Assembly (NCBI GenBank): GCA_947628755.1
Contig: CANRBC010000006.1
Coordinates: forward strand, 49,003-113,002
Length of the DNA stretch: 64,000 bases
Direction: 5' to 3'
From: an uncultured Clostridia bacterium
Lineage (GTDB): Bacteria; Bacillota; Clostridia; Lachnospirales; CAG-274
Shown here: one piece after another, positions 8,474-16,950 of the stretch
How positions within the stretch are numbered: position 1 is the stretch's first letter
Layout of the letters: each line of letters starts with the position of its first letter
Notes under the pieces: model-generated
The model's database searches: none
The model's input: the letters and a program-made list of their open reading frames with translations, nothing else
What the model was told of the DNA's origin: nothing
Position numbers and translations under genes: made by a program

Positions 8474-9703
8474 TTATGACAGTAGCCAGTCAATAATATT
8501 CAGAGCTTTTATTCCGTCATAGGAATTTATATAGCTTCTGTCCATTGACAGTACTATTTTTTCATAGTTGTCGGCTATCATACGCAGAGGACGCAGTTCA
8601 CGCTCTCTTGTTTCGGGAGTCTGCATACTTTCGGTAACTTGTATATACAGCTTATCATCAGGCTTTTCAGCAACAAAGTCAACCTCTGTTTCTCCCACCT
8701 TGCCTATATATACACGGTAGTCCCGACGAATAAGCTCCAGAAATACAATATTTTCAAGAATATGCCCTCTGTCAGCATCCCTGTAGCCCAGAAGCATATT
8801 GCGAAAGCCCAGATCTACAATGTAATTTTTACCAAGTGTTTTAAGGAGTTGTTTTCCCTTTACATCATATCGCCCAACGGAATAAAATACAAATGCGCTG
8901 CGCAGCATAGATATATATTTATCCACGGTTTTGCCTGCAACATTTTTCCTTTTGCCTTTCCGAATATCTCCCTCATCATAAAGAATATTGCCAATGCTAT
9001 TGGGAGATGTAATGCTACCTAAATTGGAACAAAGAAAAAGTATTATCTTATGCAGAGTATTTTGGTCGACCTGATTGTTGCGCTGTAGAATATCTCTCAG
9101 TATAACTGTGGAATAAATGCCCTCCAGCGCCTGATTGCTCCTTGCCTCGTTAAACCGATACTCTCTTAGTATGGGCATACCGCCGAACTGCAAATACTTC
9201 TGAAACTTCTCCTCTACCGTTATCTCGGGGGCAAATTCATAGAAAGTCAGGAACTCTTTGAAAGACAAGGGCAACACCTTTATCTCTACATATCTGCCCG
9301 AAAGCAATGTAGAAAACTCTGTGGACAGGAGGTAGGCATTGGAGCCTGTTATATATATATCCACATCAAAATCAAGACGGAAGGATTCTACCGCCTTTTC
9401 CCAATGCTCCACAGCCTGAAGCTCATCAAATATAAGATATGTCTTGCCTGTATCTGAAATAAGTATGCTTACATAATCGTAAAAGGATAAATAGTCTGTC
9501 AGATTTCTGTATTGAAGGGATTCCATATTCATATGGATAATATTTTTCTCAGGAACACCTGTTTCCACAAGATACCTATGAAATAAATCCAAAAGTGAAG
9601 ACTTTCCGCATCTGCGTATGCCTGTAACTATCTTTACAAGATCCACATCCTTGTTCTGTATAAGCTGCCTTAAATATTGCGGACGGTCAATAAGCTCTGC
9701 CAT
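8474..9703 (-). CDS. AAA+ ATPase with DUF4143 domain (copy 1)
   Basis: A 409-residue ATPase of the AAA_14/DUF4143 family. Walker A is GIRRCGKSSLLDLF at about residue 30 and Walker B-like YLIFDELQAVEHWEKA at about residue 95. A sensor-like stretch IYITGSNAYLLS follows, and the C-terminal DUF4143 nuclease-fold-like segment ends with VGETEVDFVAEKPDDKLYIQV. The biological role of the family is not established. The ATG at 9703 has a GAGGTG site; the ORF also extends upstream to 9715 without support. It is nearly identical over long stretches to the copy at 11894-13123, and most differences fall at third codon positions, pointing to a duplication kept under selection or homogenised by conversion. 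Confidence 0.85.
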   Translation of the reverse strand: MAELIDRPQYLRQLIQNKDVDLVKIVTGIRRCGKSSLLDLFHRYLVETGVPEKNIIHMNMESLQYRNLTDYLSFYDYVSILISDTGKTYLIFDELQAVEHWEKAVESFRLDFDVDIYITGSNAYLLSTEFSTLLSGRYVEIKVLPLSFKEFLTFYEFAPEITVEEKFQKYLQFGGMPILREYRFNEARSNQALEGIYSTVILRDILQRNNQVDQNTLHKIILFLCSNLGSITSPNSIGNILYDEGDIRKGKRKNVAGKTVDKYISMLRSAFVFYSVGRYDVKGKQLLKTLGKNYIVDLGFRNMLLGYRDADRGHILENIVFLELIRRDYRVYIGKVGETEVDFVAEKPDDKLYIQVTESMQTPETRERELRPLRMIADNYEKIVLSMDRSYINSYDGIKALNIIDWLLS

Positions 9704-9729
9704 AATACACCTCACGAAATTTTTATTTC

Positions 9730-9822
9730 ATTATAATCTAAGAGTTAAAAAAAGTCAATAGTTTTCGACTTATAATTCTAAAACTTTCAAAATAATATAT
9801 TTTCCGACTTATAATTCCAAAA
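9730..9822 (-). promoter_or_regulatory. Promoter with two direct upstream boxes (ATPase copy 1)
   Basis: On the minus strand TTGACT (9758-9753), a 17-bp spacer and TATAAT (9735-9730) form a sigma-A promoter 27 bp from the start codon. Just upstream of the -35 are two direct copies of a 22-bp box (TTTTCGACTTATAATTC(C/T)AAAA on the plus strand) at 9762-9783 and 9801-9822, spaced 39 bp apart. The same arrangement precedes ATPase copy 2. Confidence 0.75.
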
Positions 9823-9828
9823 TTTAAA

Positions 9829-9853
9829 GGAGCAATTTTGATATAATTGCTCC
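9829..9853 (-). terminator. Terminator-like hairpin after the SASP gene
   Basis: Perfect 9-bp arms GGAGCAATT/AATTGCTCC at 9829-9837 and 9845-9853. The minus-strand T-run is short and interrupted. It lies between the SASP stop (9900) and the ATPase boxes. Confidence 0.6.
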
Positions 9854-9899
9854 CCAAATTTATAGATATATAATCAAATATCAGTGACAAATATGTCTG

Positions 9900-10187
9900 T
9901 TACATTTCCTGTGCATACTGCATAAACACTACATTACATATGTAATTTACAGAATAAACTTCGCCGTTTACGCACCCTGTAGTTCGTTGAAATTCCTTGC
10001 TCCGTCTCGTTAACACGTTATTGACCATATAACCGCCTACATAGCCGTTCTGAGCAGATGTTAAGTCGCCATTGTAACCCTTCTTTAAAGGTACGCCGAT
10101 CTCGCTTGCGACCTCATACTTAAACTTATCCATAGCTTCTCTTGCTTCAGGAATGTTTACCTTGTTACTGCTTGAACTAGATGACAT
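9900..10187 (-). CDS. Alpha/beta-type small acid-soluble spore protein (with unusual C-terminus)
   Basis: A 95-residue protein whose first ~60 residues are a clear alpha/beta-type SASP: PEAREAMDKFKYEVASEIGVPL, including the region cut by germination protease, then GYNGDLTSAQNGYVGGYMV. SASPs coat DNA in dormant spores. The family normally ends within about 10-15 residues after GGYMV. Here about 31 extra residues (starting NNVLTRRSKEFQRTT) separate it from VFMQYAQEM, which itself resembles a SASP tail. The ATG at 10187 has an AGGAGG site. Whether the extended protein still binds DNA is unknown. Expression would be expected in the forespore, but I do not see a convincing sigma-G promoter. Confidence 0.85.
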   Translation of the reverse strand: MSSSSSSNKVNIPEAREAMDKFKYEVASEIGVPLKKGYNGDLTSAQNGYVGGYMVNNVLTRRSKEFQRTTGCVNGEVYSVNYICNVVFMQYAQEM

Positions 10188-10330
10188 ATTATTTACCTCC
10201 TTATTTGTATTAGTAACTGTGTTACAATATTATTTTGTCATATAAGAGGCTTTTTAATCTGAAAAAATTTAACAGACAATTTTGAAAACGCAGCAAGCCC
10301 ATATCCCCTTTGTAAATCTTGGCAAAATCA

Positions 10331-10361
10331 TAAAAAGAGCAGCCATAATGCGACTGCTCTT
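10331..10361 (-). terminator. Terminator of the second-type ATPase gene
   Basis: Minus-strand arms AAGAGCAG (10361-10354) and CTGCTCTT (10342-10335) are followed by TTTTTA. It lies 20 bp past the stop at 10382. Confidence 0.8.
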
Positions 10362-10381
10362 GCTTTTACAATATACTTATT

Positions 10382-11677
10382 TTATATACAAAACGCCGCA
10401 TAAAGAGGAACGGTCTTTTTACCATTCTCGAAGCCGAAATTTTTGGCGGACAGCTTTATAGCATAAGGCGGCTTATAGGTATCCATATATACCTTAAGGC
10501 TTTTTGCCTTTGTATTATCTGCGGACTTTACCTCAATGGGTATGAGCTTACCCTCGCGCTGTATTACAAAGTCTATTTCCGCTGCGCGTCCCGATTCCCA
10601 ATAATAGGTTCTGTATCCATTTACGGTAAGCTGTACGTTTACATAATTTTCTGCAAGTCCGCCCTTGAAATCATTTAATTCTTCTGTCATATAGAGAATA
10701 TCGTTTGCCGTCAAATCCTTTTTTGCGGCAAGCAGACCCAAATCGGAAACATATATTTTAAATGCGTCAATATCCCTATAATTTTCAAGAGGCTTTTTAA
10801 TTTGCTCTACCTTAAATACCTGAGATACTATACCCGAAAGACAAAGCCATTCAATAGCGTTTTCAAATTCCGAAGCGCGTCCGCCTTTTTTAATGAGCTT
10901 GTATTGAAAACGGGTATTCTTTTTGGAGAGCTGAACGGTGATATTGTCGTATACAAGGCGTGTTTTCTTTATTTCATTGAGATTGTTGTACTTGCTCATA
11001 TCGTTGAGATAACTTGTCAATATGGTATCCTGAATATGGCGTATGAGAACATAGTCCCCCGTTTCGGCAAACTGTTTTACACATTCGGGCATACCGCCTA
11101 CGACATTATACCGGCGGTAAAGCTCCATTGACTTGTTGTGCAAAGCGGAGGGCATAGGCGTATCGGTCTGAAAGCATTTTCTGATATTATTTACAAGAGC
11201 TTCCTCGCCCAAAGCTATCATGAACTCCTCCATATCCATGGGATAGAGGGTCTTTATATCCACCTTTCCCACAGGAAAAGAAAATTTTGCTCTGTTGACG
11301 GCAACGCCCAGCAAGCTTCCTGCCACAATAATGTGATATTCAGGGGCTTCCTCGCAAAAATATTTTAATGAAGTAAGAGCTCTTTCACACAGCTGTACCT
11401 CGTCAAAGACAATAAGAGTTTTTTCCTTGAATATAGTCTGTCCCGCAATATGGGAAAGAATAGGAATAAGATACTCCGGACTTATATTTTCTTCAAATGT
11501 ATCGCTAAGTCTTGGATCGGTCTCAAAATTAAAATATGCCGTATTTTCATAGTAAGTACGACCGAACTCCAGTATAGAATAGGTCTTACCGACCTGCCTT
11601 GCTCCCTGGAGTATAAGAGGCTTACGGTGTTTACTTTCCTTCCAGTCTTCTAAAAATTTCGTTATTTTTCTGTACAT
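10382..11677 (-). CDS. AAA+ ATPase with DUF4143 domain (divergent subfamily)
   Basis: A 431-residue ATPase. Walker A is LILQGARQVGKTYSILEFG at about residue 25 and Walker B is KTLIVFDEVQLCERALTSLK at about residue 90. VAGSLLGVA follows, and a C-terminal DUF4143 segment contains WESGRAAEIDFVIQREGKLIPIEVKSADN, with the D...E-x-K pattern of a nuclease-like fold. It belongs to the COG1373-like group and is only distantly related to the two flanking ATPases. The ATG at 11677 has a GGGAGG site; upstream in-frame codons are not supported. The upstream region contains the inverted pair ATTCGTGTA (11720-11728)/TACACGAAT (11799-11807), a possible operator. Confidence 0.8.
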   Translation of the reverse strand: MYRKITKFLEDWKESKHRKPLILQGARQVGKTYSILEFGRTYYENTAYFNFETDPRLSDTFEENISPEYLIPILSHIAGQTIFKEKTLIVFDEVQLCERALTSLKYFCEEAPEYHIIVAGSLLGVAVNRAKFSFPVGKVDIKTLYPMDMEEFMIALGEEALVNNIRKCFQTDTPMPSALHNKSMELYRRYNVVGGMPECVKQFAETGDYVLIRHIQDTILTSYLNDMSKYNNLNEIKKTRLVYDNITVQLSKKNTRFQYKLIKKGGRASEFENAIEWLCLSGIVSQVFKVEQIKKPLENYRDIDAFKIYVSDLGLLAAKKDLTANDILYMTEELNDFKGGLAENYVNVQLTVNGYRTYYWESGRAAEIDFVIQREGKLIPIEVKSADNTKAKSLKVYMDTYKPPYAIKLSAKNFGFENGKKTVPLYAAFCI

Positions 11678-11893
11678 ACAAAAGCCTCCCTTTTTATATT
11701 TATCTATATCATAACAAACATTCGTGTAAAAATCAATATATTTTTTACATTTTTCTGCATTATAATTCACCAATATTTTGTAAAAAGTTTCATTTTTCTA
11801 CACGAATCGTTCCCAAAAACTCCCAAAATTTCTGAATTTTCGGCTTAAAATACAAAAAAATAACAAAGGCGGCTATTAATGAAATAACCCTTT

Positions 11894-13123
11894 TCACGAC
11901 AGCAGCCAATCAATAACATTCAGTGATTTTATTCCATCGTAGGAATTAATATAGCTTCTATCCATTGACAGCACTATTTTTTCATAGTTGTCGGCTATCA
12001 TACGCAGAGGGCGCAGCTCACGCTCTCTTGTTTCGGGAGTCTGCATACTCTCGGTGACCTGTATATACAGCTTGTCATCCGGCTTTTCCGCAACAAAGTC
12101 AACCTCTGTTTCTCCAACCTTGCCTATATAGACACGGTAGTCTCGACGAATAAGCTCCAGAAATACGATATTTTCAAGAATATGCCCTCTGTCGGCGTCT
12201 CTGTATCCCAGAAGCATATTGCGAAAGCCCAAATCTACAATGTAATTTTTACCAAGTGTTTTAAGGAGCTGTTTTCCCTTTACATCATATCGCCCTACGG
12301 AATAGAACACAAATGCGCTGCGCAGCATGGATATATATTTATCCACGGTTTTGCCTGCAACATTTTTTCTTTTACCTCTCTGAATATCCCCCTCATCGTA
12401 AAGCACATTGCCAATGCTGTTGGGAGATGTTATGCTGCCTAAATTTGAGCAAAGAAAAAGTATTATCTTATGCAGAGTATTCTGGTCCAATTGATTACTT
12501 CGCTGTAAAATATCCCTCAGTATAACTGTGGAATAAATGCCCTCCAAGGCTTGATTGCTCCTTACTTCGTTAAACTGATACTCTCTTAGTATGGGCATAC
12601 CGCCGAACTGCAAATACTTTTGAAACTTCTCCTCTACCGTTATCTCGGGGGCAAATTCATAAAAGGTCAGGAACTCCTTGAAGGACAAGGGCAACACCTT
12701 TATCTCTACATATCTGCCCGAAAGCAATGTAGAAAACTCTGTGGACAGGAGGTAGGCATTGGAGCCTGTTATATATATATCCACATCAAAATCAAGGCGG
12801 AAGGATTCTACCGCCTTTTCCCAATGCTCCACAGCCTGAAGCTCGTCAAATATAAGGTATGTTTTATCCTGCCTTGAAACATGACTGCTGATATAATCGT
12901 AAAAATCAATGTAGCCTGTAAGTTTTCTGTACTGCAGGGATTCCATATTTATATGAATGATATTTTCTTCCGGAATGCCTGTTTCCGTGAGATACCTATG
13001 AAACAAATCCAGAAGCGAGGATTTTCCGCATCTGCGTATACCCGTAACTATCTTTACCAAGTCCACATCCTTGTTTTCTATAAGCTGTTTTAAATATTGA
13101 GGACGCTCGATAAGCTCTGCCAT
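11894..13123 (-). CDS. AAA+ ATPase with DUF4143 domain (copy 2)
   Basis: A 409-residue paralogue of copy 1 with the same motifs (GIRRCGKSSLLDLF, YLIFDELQAVEHWEKA, ETEVDFVAEKPDD). A stretch of about 250 bp (12590-12840 against 9170-9420) is nearly identical in DNA. The part coding for residues about 50-90 and the intergenic DNA have diverged more. The start at 13123 has a GGAGGT site. No strong terminator is seen downstream before the next gene at 11677, where only a short T-run is present near 11860. The paired copies flank the SASP and a third ATPase, so the block could recombine. Confidence 0.85.
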   Translation of the reverse strand: MAELIERPQYLKQLIENKDVDLVKIVTGIRRCGKSSLLDLFHRYLTETGIPEENIIHINMESLQYRKLTGYIDFYDYISSHVSRQDKTYLIFDELQAVEHWEKAVESFRLDFDVDIYITGSNAYLLSTEFSTLLSGRYVEIKVLPLSFKEFLTFYEFAPEITVEEKFQKYLQFGGMPILREYQFNEVRSNQALEGIYSTVILRDILQRSNQLDQNTLHKIILFLCSNLGSITSPNSIGNVLYDEGDIQRGKRKNVAGKTVDKYISMLRSAFVFYSVGRYDVKGKQLLKTLGKNYIVDLGFRNMLLGYRDADRGHILENIVFLELIRRDYRVYIGKVGETEVDFVAEKPDDKLYIQVTESMQTPETRERELRPLRMIADNYEKIVLSMDRSYINSYDGIKSLNVIDWLLS

Positions 13124-13150
13124 AATACACCTCCAAATTTTATTAATTTT

Positions 13151-13242
13151 ATTATACCTCAAAAGTCTAAAAAGTCAAGAGTTTTCGACTTATAATTCCA
13201 AAACTTCTAAAATAATAGTTTTTTCGACACATAATTCCAAAA
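13151..13242 (-). promoter_or_regulatory. Promoter with two direct upstream boxes (ATPase copy 2)
   Basis: Minus-strand TTGACT (13178-13173) and TATAAT (13156-13151) are spaced 16 bp. Two boxes matching those of copy 1 lie at 13182-13203 and 13221-13242, again 39 bp apart, and abut the higA terminator. Conservation of box sequence, number and phasing in both copies supports a regulatory or recombination function. Confidence 0.75.
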
Positions 13243-13284
13243 TTTAAAAGCACTTTTAGAGATTTCTCTAAAAGTGCTTTTAAA
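13243..13284 (-). terminator. Terminator after higA (20-bp perfect arms)
   Basis: Arms of 20 bp (13243-13262 and 13265-13284) form an unusually long perfect stem with an AA loop. On the minus strand the stem begins just after the HigA stop codon (13288). Its AT-rich outer part supplies the T-run. It could act in both directions. Confidence 0.85.
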
Positions 13285-13287
13285 AAA

Positions 13288-14355
13288 TTACGCTATTTCA
13301 TATCGCTCTTTTAAATTGTTAAACATATTAAATTTAATATACCCTTCTTTCTGAAGTCTGCCTACAACAATTCCGGGAGCAATACCAACTTTATATGCGA
13401 AAGTCCTTATTCCACATTCTGTAAAATTATTGTTTCTGCAAAAAATATCTAACTCTGACTGTGGGATTAATATATCTCTTGCAAAAGAATCTGCCAATTT
13501 CTCTTGGTCATTTTTGTCGACCTTATTTTTTTCATTAAAAATATCACCATTTAATATATGCCCCAGTTCATGAAAAAGACTAAACCAAAAACGATCCGCA
13601 TCTTTTCCTCTGACAGTCAAGCCTAAAACTATGTGCTTTGAATCAACAAATGAAGCACCGTGTAAAAAAGAACCTTTTAAATGTGGGAGAAAAACTAAAA
13701 CTATGCCACAATTTAAAAGTAATTCTCTTAATTTATCACAAAATTCTTCGGGAGGGCGTACAGTTAATGCACGAATTTCTCCAAGAATTTCTTTCAATTT
13801 CTTTATATTTATAGGCGGTGCATCTATTTTTCTTGCCTGCAATCTGGCAGCTTGTGCCCAGATTGCCAAAGCATAGTCGTTATGTTCATCTTTATTTACT
13901 GCACGATAAGCTATACCGGGAATTGCCAGATTATTTATATTCTTTAGTAATGCCACTTCAAAGAAACGCCTTAATTCAATAACCTTTTCCTCAGAATTTC
14001 TTGTGACCTTAACCCATGCATTTTTTGCTGCTTCGTTGTAAGGAAAAAGCCTTAATAGCGCAATATCCTCTTGTATTTCATTTTCATACTTAACACGTTC
14101 AAGATTAATTCGATATTCTGCTTCAAGATTAAGCCAGAATTTTGCCGATAATCCTAAAACACTTTCTAATCTTACAGCTAAACCGGGAGTTAATTCTACA
14201 TATCCGTTAATTAATCTACTAATATGTTTTTCTGAATATCCCATACGTTCTGCAAATTCCTTCTGAGTTAATCCTCTATTCTTTAACTGTTCTTTAATAG
14301 TTTCACCCGGAGGAATTGCTATATACTTATTGCCATACTGAATATTTACATCCAT
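13288..14355 (-). CDS. higA: HigA-like antitoxin: XRE helix-turn-helix fused to ImmA/IrrE-type metallopeptidase
   Basis: A 355-residue protein. Residues about 25-75 form an XRE-type helix-turn-helix (LTQKEFAERMGYSEKHISRL). The C-terminal half is an ImmA/IrrE (DUF955) zinc-peptidase domain with FHELGHILNGD (HExxH) at about residue 265. This is the long form of HigA-like antitoxins, which neutralise the adjacent RelE-fold toxin and repress the operon. It lies 16 bp after the toxin gene with an AAGGAG site at its ATG. A perfect inverted repeat over the operon promoter is the likely operator. All expected residues are present. Confidence 0.85.
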   Translation of the reverse strand: MDVNIQYGNKYIAIPPGETIKEQLKNRGLTQKEFAERMGYSEKHISRLINGYVELTPGLAVRLESVLGLSAKFWLNLEAEYRINLERVKYENEIQEDIALLRLFPYNEAAKNAWVKVTRNSEEKVIELRRFFEVALLKNINNLAIPGIAYRAVNKDEHNDYALAIWAQAARLQARKIDAPPINIKKLKEILGEIRALTVRPPEEFCDKLRELLLNCGIVLVFLPHLKGSFLHGASFVDSKHIVLGLTVRGKDADRFWFSLFHELGHILNGDIFNEKNKVDKNDQEKLADSFARDILIPQSELDIFCRNNNFTECGIRTFAYKVGIAPGIVVGRLQKEGYIKFNMFNNLKERYEIA

Positions 14356-14371
14356 TTCTTACAACTCCTTC

Positions 14372-14683
14372 CTAATGATAATCTTCAATAGCCTCTATTC
14401 TTACGGTTACAACACTTTCATCTTGTTCTGTAAAAACAAGTCGGAATGGATGAATTAAATCCATAGCATACTCGTTTTTTCTATTCCCCATAAGTCGATG
14501 GCAGCGACCAACTGAATATCTTATTAACTCCTGTATATTCTCAGCCGCAGTTAATTGACTGATGCGCATAAATATCAATTTTGCCATATCAAGATTATAT
14601 GCTTTCACAGCTACGTTATATTGCGTACATTGATTTCTTAATTTTTTCGATTTGTACTTTACTACCAGTTGCCGCACCTCCAT
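14372..14683 (-). CDS. higB: HigB/RelE-like type II toxin
   Basis: About 100 residues, related to the HigB/COG3549 (RelE-fold) mRNA interferases. Recognisable blocks are YKSKKLRNQC near the N-terminus, IRYSVGRCHRLMGNRKNEYAMDL in the middle and LVFTEQ...VRIEAIEDYH at the end. It precedes higA, the inverted toxin-first order typical of hig loci. The start is uncertain. The ATG at 14683 overlaps the only good ribosome site (GGAGGTG, 14681-14675), which would instead serve a CTG at 14668, giving LVVKYKSKK, close to family N-termini. A weakly read start would keep toxin low. Confidence 0.8.
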   Translation of the reverse strand: MEVRQLVVKYKSKKLRNQCTQYNVAVKAYNLDMAKLIFMRISQLTAAENIQELIRYSVGRCHRLMGNRKNEYAMDLIHPFRLVFTEQDESVVTVRIEAIEDYH

Positions 14684-14688
14684 TCACC

Positions 14689-14743
14689 AATAAATTTACC
14701 TTACAGGTAAATTTATTATACTATGCAAATACTATTCTGTCAA
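14689..14743 (-). promoter_or_regulatory. higBA promoter and operator
   Basis: A consensus promoter is present on the minus strand: TTGACA (14743-14738), 17-bp spacer, TATAAT (14720-14715). A perfect 12-bp inverted repeat AATAAATTTACC/GGTAAATTTATT (14689-14700 and 14706-14717) overlaps the -10 and the expected start of transcription. HigA autorepression at this site is the natural inference. The stretch 14744-15014 holds no gene that I can see. Confidence 0.85.
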
Positions 14744-15014
14744 GTATTCTCTCAATGTTATTTTTACATAACCACTCCTCAGATTCATATAAATATAATC
14801 AATATCAATTACAAATATATTTTTTATCACATAAAGCCAAATTGATATATGTAATTTACGGAATTTGGGTTCGTTATATATCCTAAAAACCTTCATTTAT
14901 ATATCCGCATACATAATCTCCGTTTTTTTCACTATTATAATATACTCTCTGCTATAAAAATGCCTGTCTAAATTGTATATATCTAACAAAAATTATTACA
15001 TTTTTCAGTTTTAG

Positions 15015-15043
15015 TTGACAAGAGCCAATATAAATTTTATAAT
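15015..15043 (+). promoter_or_regulatory. Promoter of the blaI-blaR1-peptide operon
   Basis: TTGACA (15015-15020), 17-bp spacer, TATAAT (15038-15043): a full consensus sigma-A promoter. TATTACAT at 14994-15001 and ATGTAATA at 15042-15049 form an inverted pair that brackets it. Half-sites of the ACAT/ATGT kind are used by BlaI/MecI repressors, so these may be operators, though the spacing is long. Confidence 0.8.
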
Positions 15044-15092
15044 GTAATAGTATATATGTAATCTTATTGTATTCTAAAATGAGGTGTTATAT

Positions 15093-15491
15093 ATGGCTAA
15101 GAAAAAAAGCAACTCTTTTTATCTGAACGAAAAGGAAGGAAAGGCGATGAAAGCCCTTTGGACGGCAGGCAGACCCTTATCCGCTTCAGAGATCGCTCAG
15201 ATAATCAACGAGGACTGGGCTAAAAAGTCCATTCAAAACATTATTAGAACTCTTGAGGCAAAGAAGGCTATTGAGGTTGCCAAGATTACAAAGATTGGCA
15301 AGACCTATGGTCGTTTGTTCCGTCCTACGGTTTCCGGTGAGGATTACGCAGTAGAGCAGTTCAAGAAGTTCTACAACAAGGAAAATGACGTTCCTTGGAT
15401 ATTGACTGCCCTTGTAGGCAATGTCAAGAAAGACGATAATGAGCTTTCAGACAAATTAAAGGAGTTACTGGATAACTACAAGGAGGGCTGA
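15093..15491 (+). CDS. BlaI/MecI family transcriptional repressor
   Basis: A 132-residue winged-helix repressor (Penicillinase_R family). Visible features are EGKAMKALWTAGRPLSASEIAQII (helix-turn-helix), SIQNIIRTLEAKKAIEVAKI (recognition helix and wing) and a C-terminal dimerisation helix. In the classical system BlaI represses its operon until the co-encoded BlaR1/MecR1 protease signals its removal. The ATG at 15093 has a GAGGTG site. It lies 4 bp before the M56 peptidase gene. No beta-lactamase gene is nearby, so the regulated function is probably not penicillin resistance. Confidence 0.85.
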   Translation: MAKKKSNSFYLNEKEGKAMKALWTAGRPLSASEIAQIINEDWAKKSIQNIIRTLEAKKAIEVAKITKIGKTYGRLFRPTVSGEDYAVEQFKKFYNKENDVPWILTALVGNVKKDDNELSDKLKELLDNYKEG

Positions 15492-15495
15492 TAAA

Positions 15496-16677
15496 ATGGG
15501 CATGACCTATTTTACAGCTTTATCAGCCTTTCTTTGGATATGTGTTTTTATATTGATAATTACACTATTCAAGTACTACACTTTATTTCGGAAGCATTTT
15601 TCAATAGGTATACTCTTTTTTGCGGCAGCCGTATGTGTAATAAGGATAACTATTCCCTTAGAATTTCCTTTTACTCATGTGATTGAAACAAGCGGATTGT
15701 ATTCCGGGTTGTTCCGACGCCTTTCTGCTGAGCTTTTCAGTATTGGCATAGGCTCTTCAAAAATCAGTATCACCTTTATTTCGATGCTTTTAACATTATC
15801 AATAGTCGGTTCTGTATTTGTTGCCGCTGTTGAAACATACAAAAGCAGGCGTTTATATGAGTTTTTCCGTATTCTGCCTTCCTCGGAAGACGAAAGAATA
15901 CTGACGGCTCTTAAAAATGCCTCCGATAAAGTGGGCGTCAGTAAAAAAATGAAGGTAGTGGTTCACCGCAATATTGAGTCTCCTGCAATAATAGGCAGGT
16001 ACAGACCGATAATTGCAATGCCTGATCTCAATTTCAGTGATCTCGAGTTAAAAGGAATATTAGTTCATGAACTAATACATTACAAATGTAATCATATAGC
16101 ATTGAAGCTAGTCGTATATGTTATACGGGTTTTGTTTTGGTGGAATCCGCTCGTATATATGCTAGGCAATGATATTGATGACATATTGGAATTTCATGCC
16201 GACAGCAAAATAAATAAGCTCCTTGACAAAGACGAACAATTAGCTTATTTAAATGGTATAATAAAGGTGTTGGCATCGAATTCCGATAAAGAATCAAATC
16301 AGCTGCCTACTTCTGCAATAGGTCTTGCTGAAAATAACAGCAGCTCTATTATGGAACAGCGCTTTAAAATGTTGCTAGATGATACGTATAAAAAGAAGAA
16401 CACAGTACAAAACGCTTTAGCCGTTATTGTAATATGTTCTCTTTTTATATTTTCGTATTCTTTTGTTATTCAGCCGCATTTTGAGCCTAACTATTATGAC
16501 TATAACGACGACTTTCTTTACATTCCGCCCGGTTCATACATAATTGAGGACGATAAAACCTATACAATATACGATTCTAATGACAATGCTATTGTGACCG
16601 CAAACAAACCAATAGACAAAAGTATCGGTCAAATTGAAATAAGAAATAAAGGAGGCATGGATAATGAAGCACAATAA
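15496..16677 (+). CDS. BlaR1/MecR1-like M56 metallopeptidase sensor lacking a penicillin-binding domain
   Basis: A 393-residue membrane protease. Three membrane helices lie at about residues 5-25, 35-55 and 95-115, and a fourth at about 310-330. The cytoplasmic M56 site is VHELIHYKCNHIALK (HExxH) at about residue 192, with a further ligand in LEFHADSKIN. Classical BlaR1 is about 585-600 residues with a C-terminal penicillin-binding sensor. Here only about 65 residues follow the last helix (NYYDYNDDFLYIPPGSYIIE, then TYTIYDSNDNAIV), so the signal it senses must differ. Start at 15496. Its 3' end overlaps the peptide gene by 14 bp. Confidence 0.85.
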   Translation: MGMTYFTALSAFLWICVFILIITLFKYYTLFRKHFSIGILFFAAAVCVIRITIPLEFPFTHVIETSGLYSGLFRRLSAELFSIGIGSSKISITFISMLLTLSIVGSVFVAAVETYKSRRLYEFFRILPSSEDERILTALKNASDKVGVSKKMKVVVHRNIESPAIIGRYRPIIAMPDLNFSDLELKGILVHELIHYKCNHIALKLVVYVIRVLFWWNPLVYMLGNDIDDILEFHADSKINKLLDKDEQLAYLNGIIKVLASNSDKESNQLPTSAIGLAENNSSSIMEQRFKMLLDDTYKKKNTVQNALAVIVICSLFIFSYSFVIQPHFEPNYYDYNDDFLYIPPGSYIIEDDKTYTIYDSNDNAIVTANKPIDKSIGQIEIRNKGGMDNEAQ

Positions 16678-16927
16678 AAAATCAGCTGCTATATTCGTTA
16701 TGACAGCAGTTATGTTTGCATCAATGGCAAGTATAGCAAGTGTATCAGCCGAGGAAATCAACGTAAGCGACAGCGGCATACAGACAATGGCTGCTCCCGG
16801 TACTACTGCAGACCCTCAGGCAGAGCACACAGGCTATAAGTATAGATGGATAGACGGAGTAAAGTATAAGAGACTCTGGTCATATACATACGGCAAATGG
16901 ATTGATCCTTATTGGACTCCGGCTTAA
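16664..16927 (+). CDS. Small secreted peptide of unknown function in the blaI-blaR1 operon
   Basis: An 87-residue precursor. The first ~29 residues form a clear signal peptide (MKHNKKSAAIFVMTAVMFA, then ASIASVSA with a likely cut before EEIN). The predicted mature part is about 58 residues with an acidic/Thr-rich first half and an aromatic, basic C-terminus (YKYRWIDGVKYKRLWSYTYG, then KWIDPYWTPA). No Cys is present. I do not recognise the family with confidence. It starts inside the end of blaR1 behind a GGAGG site and is followed at once by a terminator, so it is the last gene of the operon. It may be the effector, substrate or inducing signal of the sensor. Confidence 0.75.
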   Translation: MKHNKKSAAIFVMTAVMFASMASIASVSAEEINVSDSGIQTMAAPGTTADPQAEHTGYKYRWIDGVKYKRLWSYTYGKWIDPYWTPA

Positions 16928-16950
16928 AAAGAAATATTGATTTCACTAAA

